Notes under the pieces: generated by a model
What the model was told of the DNA's origin: nothing
Seen by the model: only the letters and a program-made list of their open reading frames with translations
Databases searched by the model: none
Assembly: GCA_033782935.1 (NCBI GenBank)
Contig: JAWQEG010000710.1
Coordinates: 5,828,001 to 5,892,000 of the forward strand
Length of the DNA stretch: 64,000 nt
Direction: 5' to 3'
Origin: Petrolisthes cinctipes
Taxonomy: Eukaryota > Arthropoda > Malacostraca > Decapoda > Porcellanidae
Position numbers and translations under genes: made by a program
In this document: positions 50,632-63,868 of the stretch, piece after piece
How positions within the stretch are numbered: position 1 is the stretch's first letter
How the letters are laid out: the number at the start of each line of letters is the position of its first letter

Positions 50632-51633
50632 AAAATCGATATTTTAAGTGTCCAAAGTCGATATGTGCATGCATCTTATGTACCCGTTTATATCTCAAAT
50701 TCAGGCACAAAACTCCCGAAAATTCGATATTTTTGGGTCCCAGAAGCGATCTGTACATGCCTACTACTAGTTAGAGTATTTTTTTTTAAATACAGACCTA
50801 AAACATGCTGAAAATCGATATTTTAGGTGCCCAAAGTCAATATGTGCATGCATCATCTGTACCCGTTTATATCTCAAATTCAGGCTCAAAACACCCGAAA
50901 ATTCGGTATTTTGGGGTCCTAGAAGCGATCTGTACATCCCTACTCCTAGTTAGAATGTTTTCAAGATACAGACTCAAAACATGCTCAAAATCGATATATT
51001 AGGTGCCCAAAAGTCGATATGTGCATGCATCTTCTGTACCCGTTTATATCTCAAATTGAGGCTTAAAACACCCGAAAATTCGATATTTTGGGGTCCCAGA
51101 AGCGATCTGTACATGCCTACTCAGTGCTAGAATATTTTCAAAATATAGGCCCAAAACATGCTAAAAATCGATATTTTAGGTGCCCAAAGTCGATATCTCA
51201 AATTCAGGCCCAAAATACCCAAAAATTCGATATTTTGGGGTTCCAGAAGCGATCTGTACATGCCTACTCAGTGCTGGAATATTTTCAAAATATAGGCTCA
51301 AAATAAGCTAAAAATCGATATTTTAGGTGCCCAAAGTCGATATCTCAAATTCAGGCCCAAAACACCCGAAAATTCGATATTTTGGGGTCCCAAAAGCGAT
51401 CTGTACATGCCTACTCAGTGGTATAATTTTTTCAAAATATAGGCTTAAAACATGCTAAAAATCGATATTTTAAGTGTCCAAAGTCGATATGTGCATGCAT
51501 CATCTGTACCCGTTTATATCTCAAATTCAGGCTCAAAACACCCGAAAATTCGATATTTTGGGGTAACAGAAGTGATCTGTACATGCCTACTTAGTGCTAA
51601 AATATTTTCAAAATATAGGCACAAAACATGCTA

Positions 51634-51763
51634 AAAATCGATATTTTAGGTGCCCAAAGTCGATATCTCAAATTCAAGCCCATAACACCCGAAAATTCGA
51701 TATTTTGGGGTCCCAGAAGCGAACTGTTAGAGTATTTTCAAAATACAGGCCCAAAACATACTG
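51634..51763 (+). repeat. 130-bp S monomer with a 17-bp microhomology deletion
   Basis: GCGAACTGTTAGAGTATT replaces the usual GAACTGTACATGCC and CTCCGTGTTAGAG series. Seventeen bases between two TGT triplets are missing. Together with the standard S deletion this makes one of the shortest units in the window. Confidence 0.85.
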
Positions 51764-54588
51764 AAAATCGATCTTTTAGGTGCCCAAAAGTCTATATGTG
51801 CATGCATCTTCTGTACCCGTTTATATCTCAAATTCAGGCTCAAAACACCCGAAAATTCGATATTTTGGGGTTCGACAAGCGATCTGTACATGCCTACTCA
51901 GATGCAGGCCCAAAACATGCTAAATATCGATATTTTAGGTGCCCAAAGTCAACATGTGTATGCATCTTCTGCACTCGTTTATATCTCAAATTCAACCTCA
52001 AAACACCCGAAAATTCGATAATTTTGGGTCCTAGAAGCGATTTGTACATGTCTAGTTAGTGCTAGAATGTTTTCAAAATATAGGCTCAAAACATGCTAAA
52101 AATCAATATTTTAAGGGTCCAAAGTCGATATCTCAAATTCAAGTCCAAAACACCCGAAAATTCGATATTTTGGGGTCCCAGAAGCGAACTGTACATGACT
52201 ACTTCATGTTAGAGTATTTTTAAAATACAGGCCCAAAACATACTGAAAATCGATCTTTTAGGTGCCCAAAAGTCGATATGTGCATGCATCTTCTGTACCC
52301 GTTTATATCTCAAATTCAGGCTCCAAACACCCGAAAATTCGATATTTTGGGGTCCCAGAAGCGATTTGTACATGCCTACTCAGATGCAGGCCCAAAACAT
52401 GCTGAAAATCGATATTTTAGGTGACCAAAGTCAACATGTGTATGCATCTTCTGCACTCGTTTATATCTCAAATTCAACCTCAAAAAAACAGAAAATTCGA
52501 TAAGTATGGGTCCCAGAAGCGATCTGTACATGTCTAGTCAGTGCTAGAATGTTTTCAAAATATAGGCTCAAAACATGCAAAAAATCAATATTTTAGGTGC
52601 CCAAAGTCGATATCTCAAATTCAGGCCCAAAACACCCAAAAAATCGATATTTTGGGGTCTCAGAAGCGATCTGTACATGCTTACTCCGTGTTAGAGTATT
52701 TTCAATATACAGGCCCAAAACATATTGAAAATCGATCTTTTAGGTGCCCAAAAGTCCATATGTGGATGCATCTTCTGTAAACGTATATATCCCAAATTCA
52801 ACCTCAAAACACCCGAAAATTCGATATTTTTGGGTCCCAGAAGCGATCTGTACATGCCTACTCAGTGCTAGATTGTTTTCAAAATATAGGCGCAAAACAT
52901 GCTAAAAATCGATATTTTAAGTGTCCAAAGTCGACATGTGCATGCATCATCTGTACACGTTTATATCTCAAATTCAGGCTCGAAACACCCGAAAATTCTA
53001 TATTTTGGGGTCCCAGAAGTGATCTGTACATGCCTACTTAGTGCTAGAATATTTTCAAAACATAAGCCTAAAACATGCTAAAAATCGATATTTTAGGTGC
53101 CCAAAGTCGATATCTCAAATTCAGGCCCAAAACTCCCGAAAATTCGATATTTTGGGTTCCCAGAAGCGAACTGTACATGCCTACTCCGTGTTAGAGTATT
53201 TTCAAAATACAGGCCCAAAACATACTGAAAATCGATCTTTTAGGTGCCCAAAAGTCGATATGTGCATGCATCTTCTGTACCCGTTTATATCCCAAATTCA
53301 ACCTCAAAACACCCGAAAATTCGATATTTTTGGGTCCCAGAAGCGATCTGTACATGCCTACTCAGTGCTAGAATGTTTTCAAAATATAGGTTCAAAACAT
53401 GCTAAAAATCGATATTATAAGTGTCCAAAGTCGATATGTGCATGCATCATCTGTACCCGTTTATATCTCAAATTCAGGCTCAAAACACCCGAAAATTCGA
53501 TATTTTGGGGTCCCAGAAGTGATCTGTACATGTCTACTCAGTGCTAGAATATTTTCAAAATATAGGCCCAAAACATGCTAAAATCGATATTTTAGGTGCC
53601 CAAAGTCGATATCTCAAATTCAGGCCCTAAACACCCGAAAATTCGATATCTTGGGGTCCCAGAAGCGATCTGTACATGCCAACTGCGTGTTAGAGTATTT
53701 TCAATATACAGGCCCAAAACATAATGAAAATCGATCTGTTAGGTGCTCAAAAGTCGATATGTGGATGCATCTTCTGTACCCGTTTTTATCTCAAATTCAG
53801 GCTCAAAACACCCGAAAATTCGATATTTTTGGGTCCCAGAAGCGATCTGTACTTGCCTACTCCGTGTTAGAGTATTTTCAAAATACAGGCCCAAAACAAG
53901 CTGAAAATCGATATTTTATGTGACCAAAGTCAATATGTGTATGCACCTTCTGCACCCGTTTATATCCCAAATTCATCCTCAAATCACCCGCAAATTCGAT
54001 ATTTTTGGGTCCCAGAAGCGATCTGTACATGCCTACTCAGTGCTAGAATGTTTTCAATATATAGGCTCAAAACATGCTAAAATCGATATTTTAAGTGTCC
54101 AAAGTCGATATGTGCATGCATCATCTGTACCCGTTTATATTTCAAATTCAGACTCAAAACACCCGAAAATTCAATATTTTGGGGTCCCAGAAGTGATCTG
54201 TACATGCCTAGTTAGTGCTAGAATATTTTCAAATTATAGGCATAAAACATGCTAAAAATCGATATTTTAAGTGTCCAAAGTCGATATGTGCATGCATCAT
54301 CTGTACCCGTTTATATCTCAAATTCAGACTCAAAACACCCGAAAATTAGATATTTTGGGGTCCCAGAAGCGATCTGTACATGCCTACTCAGATGCAGGCC
54401 CAAAACATGCTGAAAATCGATATTTTAGGAGTCCAAGGTCAACATGTGTATGCATCTTCTGCATTCGTTTATATCTCAAATTCAACCTCAAAACACCCGA
54501 AAATTCGATAATTTAGGGTCCCAGAAGTGATCTGTACATGTCTAGTCAGTTCTAGAATGTTTTCAAAATATAGGCTCAAAACATGCTA

Positions 54589-57500
54589 AAAATCGATATT
54601 TTAAGTGTCCAAAGTCAATATGTGCTTGCATCTTCTGTACCCGTTTATATCTCAAATTGAGGCTCAAAACACCCGAAAATTCGATATTTTTGGGTCCCAG
54701 AAGCGATCTGTACATGCCTAATCAGTGCTAGAATGTTTTCAAAATATAGGCCCAAAACATGCTAAAAATCGATATATATATGGTGCCCAAAGTCGATATC
54801 TCAAATTCAAGCCCAAAACACCCGAAAATTCGATATTTTGGGGTCCCAGAAGCGAACTGTACATGCCTACTCCGTGTTTGAGTATTTTCAAAATATAGGC
54901 TCAAAACATGCTAAAAATAGATATTTTAAATGTCCAAAGTCGATATGTGCATGCATCATCTGTACCCGTTTATATCTCAAATTCAGGCTCAAAACACCCG
55001 AAAATTCGATATTTTGGGGTCCCAGAAGTGATCTGTACATGCCTACTTAGTGCTAGAATATTTTCAAAATATAGGCTCAAAACATGCTAAAAAATCGATA
55101 TTTTAAGTGTCCAAAGTCAATATGTGCTTGCATCTTCTGTACCCGTTTATATCTCAAATTCAGGCTCAAAACACCCGAAAATTCGATATTTTTGGGTCCC
55201 AGAAGTGATCTGTACATGCGTAATCAGTGCTAGAATGTTTTCAAAATATAGGCCCAAAACATGCTAAAAATCGATATATGTATTGTGCCCAAAGTCGATA
55301 TATCAAATTCAGGCCCAAAACACCCGAAAAATCGATATTTTGGGGTCCCAGAAGCGAACTGTACATGCCTACTCCGTGTTAGAGTATTTTCAAAATACAG
55401 GCCCAAAACATACTGAAAATCGATCTTTTAGGCGCCCAATCGTCGGTATGTGCATGCATCTTTTGTACCCGTATATATCTAAAATTCAGGCTCCAAATAC
55501 CCGAAAATTCGATATTTTGGGGTCCCAGAAGCGATCTGTACATGTCTAGTCAGTGCTGGAATGTTTTCAAAATATAGGCTCAAAACATGCTAAAAATTGA
55601 TATTTTAAGTGTCCAAAGTCGATATGTGCATGCATCTTCTGTACCCGTTTATATCTCAAATTCAGGCTCAAAACACCCGAAAATTCGATATTTTTGGGTC
55701 CCAGAAGCGATCTGTACATCCCAACTCCTAGTTAGAATGTTTTCAAGATGTAGACCCAAAACATGCTCAAAATCGATATTTTAGGTGCCCAAAAGTCGAT
55801 ATGTGCATGCATCTTCTGTACCCGTTTATATCTCAAATTCAGGCTCAAAACACCCGAAAATTCGATATTTTGGGGTCCCAGAAGCGATCTGTACATGCCT
55901 ACTCAGTGCTAGAATATTTTCAAAATATAGGCCCGAAACATGCTAAAAATCGATTTTTTAGGTGCCCAAAGTCGATATCTCAAATTCTGGCCCAAAACAC
56001 CCGAAAATTCGATATTTTGGGGTCCCAGAAGCGATCTGTACGTGCCAACTCCGTGTTAGAGTATTTTCAATATACAGGCCCAAAACATGCTGAAAATCGA
56101 TATTTTAGGTGCCCAAAGTCAACATGTTTATGCATCTTCTGCACTCGATTATATCTCAAATTCAACCTCAAAACACCCGAAAATTCGATAATTTTGGGTC
56201 CCAGAAGCGATCTGTACATGTCTAGTCAGTGCTAGAATGTTTTCAAAATATAGGCTCAAAACATGCTAAAAATCGATATTTTAAGTGTCCAAAGTCGATA
56301 TCTGCATGCATCTTCTGTACCCGTTTATATCTCAAATTCAGGCTCAAAACACCCGAAAATTCGGTATTTTTGGGTCCTAGAAGCGATCCGTACATCCCTA
56401 CTCCTAGTTAGAATGTTTCCAAGATACAAACCCAAAACATGCTCAAAATCGATATTTTAGGTGCCCAAAAGTCGATATGTGCATGCATCTTCTGTACCTG
56501 TTTATATCTCAAATTCAGGCTCAAAACACCCGAAAATTCGATATTTTTGGGTCCCAGAAGCGATCTGTAGATGCCTACTCAGTGCTAGAATATTTTCAAA
56601 ATATAGGCTCAAAACATGCTAAAAATCGATATTTTAGGTGCCCAAAGTCAATAAGTGCATGCATCTTCTGTAACCGTTTATATCTCAAATTCAGGCTCAA
56701 AGCACCCGAAAATTCGGTATTTTTGGGTCCTAGAAGCGATCTGCACTTCCCTACTCCTAGTTAGAATATTTTAAAAATATAGGCCCAAAACATGCTAAAA
56801 ATCGATATTTTAGGTGCCCAAAGTCGATATCTCAAATTCAGGCCTAAAACACCCAAAAAATCGATATTTTGGGGTCCCAGAAGCGATCTGTACATCCCTA
56901 CTCCGTGTTAGAGTATTTTCAATATACAGGCCCAAAACATATTGAAAATCGATCTTTTAGGTGCCCAAAAGTCCATATGTGGATGCATCTTCTGTAAACG
57001 TATATATCCCAAATTCAACCTCAAAACACCCGAAAATTCAATATTTTTGGGTCCCAGAAGCGATCTCTACATGCCTACTCAGTGCTAGAATGTTTTCAAA
57101 ATATAGGCTCAAAACATGCTAAAAATCGATATTTTAAGTGTCCAAAGTCGATATGTGCATGCATCATCTGTACCCGTTTATATCTCAAATTCAGGCTCAA
57201 AACACCCGAAAATTCGATATTTTTGGGTCCCAGAAGTGATCTGTACATGCCTACTTAGTGCTAGAATATTTTCAAAACATAGGCCCAAAACATGCTAAAA
57301 ATCGATATATATATGGTGCCCAAAGTCGATATCTCAAATTCAGGCCCAAAACACCCGAAAATTCGATATTTTGGGGTCTCAGAAGCGAACTGTACATGCC
57401 TACTCCGTGTTAGAGTATTTTCATAATATAGGCTCAAAACATGCTAAAAATCGATATTTTAAGTGTCCAAAGTCGATATGTGCTTGCATCATCTGTATCC

Positions 57501-58132
57501 GTTTATATCTCAAATTCAGGCTCAAAACACCCGAAAATTCGATATTTTTGGGTCCCAGAAGTGATCTGTACATCCCTACTCAGTGCTAGAATGTTTTCAA
57601 AATATAGGCTCAAAACATGCTAAAAATCGATATTTTAAGTGTCCAAAGTCGATATGTGCATGCATCATCTGTACCCGTTTATATCTCAAATTCAGACTCA
57701 AAACACCCGAAAATTCGATATTTTGGGGTCCCAGAAGTGATCTGTACATGCCTACTTAGTGCTAGAATATTTTCAAAATATAGGCATAAAACATGCTAAA
57801 AATCGATATTTTAAGTGTCCAAAGTCGATATGTGCATGCATCATCTGTACCCGTTTATATCTCAAATTCAGGCTCAAAACACCCGAAAATTCGATATTTT
57901 GGGGTCCCAGAAGCGATCTGTACATGCCTACTCAGATGCAGGCCCAAAACATGCTGAAAATCGATATTTTAGGAACCCAAGGTCAACATGTGTATGCATC
58001 TTCTGCACTCGTTTATATCTCAAATTCAACCTCAAAACACCCGAAAATTCGATAATTTTGGGTCCCAGAAGCGATCTGTACATGTCTAGTCAGTGCTAGA
58101 ATGTTTTCAAAATATAGGCTCAAAACATGCTA
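54589..58132 (+). repeat. 3544-bp higher-order repeat, copy 1 (21-mer)
   Basis: Twenty-one units run 176,149,177,176,149,177,176,177,147,176,176,177,176,147,177,176,149,176,176,158,176 bp. Private markers are the TATATATA S units, a CGGTATGTGC unit, GATGTAGACCC ends and AAAATAGATATT. All recur 3544 bp downstream. The composition differs from the 6206-bp HOR, so the two amplifications are separate. Identity begins near 54615. Confidence 0.93.
54765..54913 (+). repeat. 149-bp S monomer with TA microsatellite start
   Basis: CGATATATATATGGTGCCC replaces CGATATTTTAGGTGCCC and adds 2 bp. The same variant occurs at 57298-57446, 58309-58457, 60842-60990 and 61677-61825. A related CGATATATGTATTGTGCCC form is at 55267-55415 and 58811-58959. 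The variants mark the young distal zone and were not noticed elsewhere. Confidence 0.85.
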
Positions 58133-61100
58133 AAAATCGATAATTTAAATGTCCAAAGTCAATATGTGCTTGCATCTTCTGTACCCGTTTATATCTCAAA
58201 TTGAGGCTCAAAACACCCGAAAATTCGATATTTTTGGGTCCCAGAAGCGATCTGTACATGCCTAATCAGTGCTAGAATGTTTTCAAAATATAGGCCCAAA
58301 ACATGCTAAAAATCGATATATATATGGTGCCCAAAGTCGATATCTCAAATTCAAGCCCAAAACACCCGAAAATTCGATATTTTGGGGTCCCAGAAGCGAA
58401 CTGTACATGCCTACTCCGTGTTTGAGTATTTTCAAAATATAGGCTCAAAACATGCTAAAAATAGATATTTTAAATGTCCAAAGTCGATATGTGCATGCAT
58501 CATCTGTACCCGTTTATATCTCAAATTCAGGCTCAAAACACCCGAAAATTCGATATTTTGGGGTCCCAGAAGTGATCTGTACATGCCTACTTAGTGCTAG
58601 AATATTTTCAAAATATAGGCTCAAAACATGCTAAAAAATCGATATTTTAAGTGTCCAAAGTCAATATGTGCTTGCATCTTCTGTACCCGTTTATATCTCA
58701 AATTCAGGCTCAAAACACCCGAAAATTCGATATTTTTGGGTCCCAGAAGTGATCTGTACATGCGTAATCAGTGCTAGAATGTTTTCAAAATATAGGCCCA
58801 AAACATGCTAAAAATCGATATATGTATTGTGCCCAAAGTCGATATATCAAATTCAGGCCCAAAACACCCGAAAAATCGATATTTTGGGGTCCCAGAAGCG
58901 AACTGTACATGCCTACTCCGTGTTAGAGTATTTTCAAAATACAGGCCCAAAACATACTGAAAATCGATCTTTTAGGCGCCCAATCGTCGGTATGTGCATG
59001 CATCTTTTGTACCCGTATATATCTAAAATTCAGGCTCCAAATACCCGAAAATTCGATATTTTGGGGTCCCAGAAGCGATCTGTACATGTCTAGTCAGTGC
59101 TGGAATGTTTTCAAAATATAGGCTCAAAACATGCTAAAAATTGATATTTTAAGTGTCCAAAGTCGATATGTGCATGCATCTTCTGTACCCGTTTATATCT
59201 CAAATTCAGGCTCAAAACACCCGAAAATTCGATATTTTTGGGTCCCAGAAGCGATCTGTACATCCCAACTCCTAGTTAGAATGTTTTCAAGATGTAGACC
59301 CAAAACATGCTCAAAATCGATATTTTAGGTGCCCAAAAGTCGATATGTGCATGCATCTTCTGTACCCGTTTATATCTCAAATTCAGGCTCAAAACACCCG
59401 AAAATTCGATATTTTGGGGTCCCAGAAGCGATCTGTACATGCCTACTCAGTGCTAGAATATTTTCAAAATATAGGCCCGAAACATGCTAAAAATCGATTT
59501 TTTAGGTGCCCAAAGTCGATATCTCAAATTCTGGCCCAAAACACCCGAAAATTCGATATTTTGGGGTCCCAGAAGCGATCTGTACGTGCCAACTCCGTGT
59601 TAGAGTATTTTCAATATACAGGCCCAAAACATGCTGAAAATCGATATTTTAGGTGCCCAAAGTCAACATGTTTATGCATCTTCTGCACTCGATTATATCT
59701 CAAATTCAACCTCAAAACACCCGAAAATTCGATAATTTTGGGTCCCAGAAGCGATCTGTACATGTCTAGTCAGTGCTAGAATGTTTTCAAAATATAGGCT
59801 CAAAACATGCTAAAAATCGATATTTTAAGTGTCCAAAGTCGATATCTGCATGCATCTTCTGTACCCGTTTATATCTCAAATTCAGGCTCAAAACACCCGA
59901 AAATTCGGTATTTTTGGGTCCTAGAAGCGATCCGTACATCCCTACTCCTAGTTAGAATGTTTCCAAGATACAAACCCAAAACATGCTCAAAATCGATATT
60001 TTAGGTGCCCAAAAGTCGATATGTGCATGCATCTTCTGTACCTGTTTATATCTCAAATTCAGGCTCAAAACACCCGAAAATTCGATATTTTTGGGTCCCA
60101 GAAGCGATCTGTAGATGCCTACTCAGTGCTAGAATATTTTCAAAATATAGGCTCAAAACATGCTAAAAATCGATATTTTAGGTGCCCAAAGTCAATAAGT
60201 GCATGCATCTTCTGTAACCGTTTATATCTCAAATTCAGGCTCAAAGCACCCGAAAATTCGGTATTTTTGGGTCCTAGAAGCGATCTGCACTTCCCTACTC
60301 CTAGTTAGAATATTTTAAAAATATAGGCCCAAAACATGCTAAAAATCGATATTTTAGGTGCCCAAAGTCGATATCTCAAATTCAGGCCTAAAACACCCAA
60401 AAAATCGATATTTTGGGGTCCCAGAAGCGATCTGTACATCCCTACTCCGTGTTAGAGTATTTTCAATATACAGGCCCAAAACATATTGAAAATCGATCTT
60501 TTAGGTGCCCAAAAGTCCATATGTGGATGCATCTTCTGTAAACGTATATATCCCAAATTCAACCTCAAAACACCCGAAAATTCAATATTTTTGGGTCCCA
60601 GAAGCGATCTCTACATGCCTACTCAGTGCTAGAATGTTTTCAAAATATAGGCTCAAAACATGCTAAAAATCGATATTTTAAGTGTCCAAAGTCGATATGT
60701 GCATGCATCATCTGTACCCGTTTATATCTCAAATTCAGGCTCAAAACACCCGAAAATTCGATATTTTTGGGTCCCAGAAGTGATCTGTACATGCCTACTT
60801 AGTGCTAGAATATTTTCAAAACATAGGCCCAAAACATGCTAAAAATCGATATATATATGGTGCCCAAAGTCGATATCTCAAATTCAGGCCCAAAACACCC
60901 GAAAATTCGATATTTTGGGGTCTCAGAAGCGAACTGTACATGCCTACTCCGTGTTAGAGTATTTTCATAATATAGGCTCAAAACATGCTAAAAATCGATA
61001 TTTTAAGTGTCCAAAGTCGATATGTGCTTGCATCATCTGTATCCGTTTATATCTCAAATTCAGACTCAAAACACCCGAAAATTCGATATTTTGGGGTCCC

Positions 61101-61500
61101 AGAAGTGATCTGTACATGCCTACTTAGTGCTAGAATATTTTCAAAATATAGGCATAAAACATGCTAAAAATCGATATTTTAAGTGTCCAAAGTCGATATG
61201 TGCATGCATCATCTGTACCCGTTTATATCTCAAATTCAGGCTCAAAACACCCGAAAATTCGATATTTTGGGGTCCCAGAAGCGATCTGTACATGCCTACT
61301 CAGATGCAGGCCCAAAACATGCTGAAAATCGATATTTTAGGAACCCAAGGTCAACATGTGTATGCATCTTCTGCACTCGTTTATATCTCAAATTCAACCT
61401 CAAAACACCCGAAAATTCGATAATTTTGGGTCCCAGAAGCGATCTGTACATGTCTAGTCAGTGCTAGAATGTTTTCAAAATATAGGCTCAAAACATGCTA
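58133..61500 (+). repeat. 3544-bp HOR, copy 2, one monomer short (3368 bp, 20-mer)
   Basis: This copy matches copy 1 at an offset of 3544 to about 61040 and at 3368 from about 61060. One 176-bp unit is therefore missing. Identity is otherwise close to complete. After 61501 a third copy begins (61501-61825) and soon diverges. Confidence 0.93.
60991..61166 (+). repeat. Fusion monomer at an in-register deletion
   Basis: The first part (TGTGCTTGCATCATCTGTATCC) is that of copy-1 unit 57447-57622. From CAAATTCAGACTC onward it is that of copy-1 unit 57623-57798. The exchange lies within the shared TTTATATCTCAAATTCAG stretch and removed exactly one 176-bp repeat. Confidence 0.85.
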
Positions 61501-61825
61501 AAAATCGATAATTTAAATGTCCAAAGTCAATATGTGCTTGCATCTTCTGTACCCGTTTATATCTCAAATTGAGGCTCAAAACACCCGAAAATTCGATATT
61601 TTTGGGTCCTAGAAGCGATCTGTACATGCCTAATCAGTGCTAGAATGTTTTCAAAATATAGGCCCAAAACATGCTAAAAATCGATATATATATGGTGCCC
61701 AAAGTCGATATCTCAAATTCAGGCCCAAAATACCCGAAAATTCGATATTTTGGGGTCCCAGAAGCGATCTGTACATGCCTACTCCGTGTTAGAGTATTTT
61801 CAAAATACAGGCCCAAAACATACTG

Positions 61826-62679
61826 AAAATCGATCTTTTAGGCGCCCAATAGTCGGTATGTGCATGCATCTTTTGTACCCGTTTATATCTCAAATTCAGG
61901 CTCCAAACACCCGAAAATTCGATATTTTGGGGTCCCAGAAGCGATCTGTACATGTCTAGTCAGTGCTAGAATGTTTTCAAAATATAGGCTCAAAAACATG
62001 CTAAAAATTGATATTTTAAGTGTCCAAAGTCGATATTTGCATGCATCTTCTGTACCCGTTTATATCTTAAATTCAGGCTCAAAACACCCGAAAATTCGAT
62101 ATTTTTGGGTCCCAGAAGCGATCTGTACATGCCTACTCCTAGTTAGAGTATTTTCAAAATACAGGCCCAGAACATGCTGAAAATCGATATTTTAGGTGCT
62201 CAAAGTCAATATGTGAATGCATCTTCTGTACCCGTTTATATCTCAAATTCATGCTCAAAACACCCGAAAATTCGGTTTTTTTGGGTCCAAGAAGCGATCT
62301 GTACATCCCAACTCCTAGTTAGAATGTTTTCAAGATGTAGACCCAAAACATGCTCAAAATCGATATTTTAGGTGCCCAAAAGTCGATATGTGTATGCATC
62401 TTCTGTACCCGTTTATATCTCAAATTCAAGCTCAAAACACCCGAAAATTCGATATTTTGGGGTCCCAGAAGCGATCTGTACATGCCTACTCAGTGCTAGA
62501 ATATTTTCAAAATATAGGCCCAAAACATGCTAAAAATCGACTTTTTAGGTGCCCAAAGTCGATATCTCAAATTCTGGCCCAAAACACCCAAAAATTCGAT
62601 ATTTTGGGGTCCCAGAAGCGATCTGTACATGCCAACTCCGTGTTAGAGTATTTTCAATATACAGGCCGAAAACATACTG
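61826..62679 (+). repeat. 854-bp five-monomer repeat, copy 1
   Basis: Units of 178, 176, 176, 177 and 147 bp start at 61826, 62004, 62180, 62356 and 62533. Markers are GGCGCCCAATAGTCGG, CTCAAAAACATGC, CGGTTTTTTTGGG and CGACTTTTTAGG, and all recur 854 bp downstream. Confidence 0.92.
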
Positions 62680-63533
62680 AAAATCGATCTTTTAGGCGCC
62701 CAATAGTCGGTATGTGCATGCATCTTTTGTACCCGTTTATATCTCAAATTCAGGCTCCAAACACCCGAAAATTCGATATTTTGGGGTCCCAGAATCGATC
62801 TGTACATGTCTAGTCAGTGCTAGAATGTTTTCAAAATATAGGCTCAAAAACATGCTAAAAATTGATATTTTAAGTGTCCAAAGTCGATATTTGCATGCAT
62901 CTTCTGTACCCGTTTATATCTTAAATTCAGGCTCAAAACACCCGAAAATTCGATATTTTTGGGTCCCAGAAGCGATCTGTACATGCCTACTCCTAGTTAG
63001 AGTATTTTCAAAATACAGGCCCAGAACATGCTGAAAATCGATATTTTAGGTGCTCAAAGTCAATATGTGAATGCATCTTCTGTACCCGTTTATATCTCAA
63101 ATTCATGCTCAAAACACCCGAAAATTCGGTTTTTTTGGGTCCAAGAAGCGATCTGTACATCCCAACTCCTAGTTAGAATGTTTTCAAGATGTAGACCCAA
63201 AACATGCTCAAAATCGATATTTTAGGTGCCCAAAAGTCGATATGTGCATGCATCTTCTGTACCCGTTTATATCTCAAATTCAAGCTCAAAACACCCGAAA
63301 ATTCGATATTTTGGGGTCCCAGAAGCGATCTGTACATGCCTACTCAGTGCTAGAATATTTTCAAAATATAGGCCCAAAACATGCTAAAAATCGACTTTTT
63401 AGGTGCCCAAAGTCGATATCTCAAATTCTGGCCCAAAACACCCAAAAATTCGATATTTTGGGGTCCCAGAAGCGATCTGTACATGCCAACTCCGTGTTAG
63501 AGTATTTTCAATATACAGGCCGAAAACATACTG
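62680..63533 (+). repeat. 854-bp five-monomer repeat, copy 2
   Basis: This copy is almost identical to copy 1; examples of differences are GAATCGATC for GAAGCGATC near 62795 and TGCATG for TGTATG near 63245. A third copy does not follow: the next unit (63534) has GGTGCCCAAAAGTCG in place of GGCGCCCAATAGTCGG. Confidence 0.92.
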
Positions 63534-63868
63534 AAAATCGATCTTTTAGGTGCCCAAAAGTCGATATGTGTATGCATCTTCTGCACCCGTTTATATCTCA
63601 AATTCAACCCCAAAACACCCGAAAATTCGATATTTTGGGGTCCCAGAAGCAATCTGTACATGCCTACTCAGATGCAGGCCCAAAACATGCTGAAAATCGA
63701 TATTTTAGGTGCCCAAAGTCAACATGTTTATGCATCTTCTGCACTCGTTTATATCTCAAATTCAACCTCAAAACACCCGAAAATTCGGTATTTTTGGGTC
63801 CTAGAAGCGATCCGTACATCCCTACTCCTAGTTAGAGTATTTTCAAAATACAGGCCCGAAACATGCTA

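Larger units (their letters stand above)
26850..54588 (+). repeat. Region 4: older, diverged satellite with small local HORs
   Basis: Monomers here belong to the same classes (176-177, 147, 159 bp), but neighbouring copies of the same type differ more and no long period holds through the region. Local duplications of 486, 1031 and 1881 bp are present and are listed separately. Two doubly deleted units (128-129 bp), poly-A-bearing S units and T-rich dyads are concentrated here. All the sequence is satellite and no gene was found. Confidence 0.85.

Noticed and set aside
54765..54784. TATATATA as a promoter TATA element
   Set aside because: It is a local 2-bp-longer variant of CGATATTTTAGG inside satellite units, repeated with the HOR, with no gene downstream.
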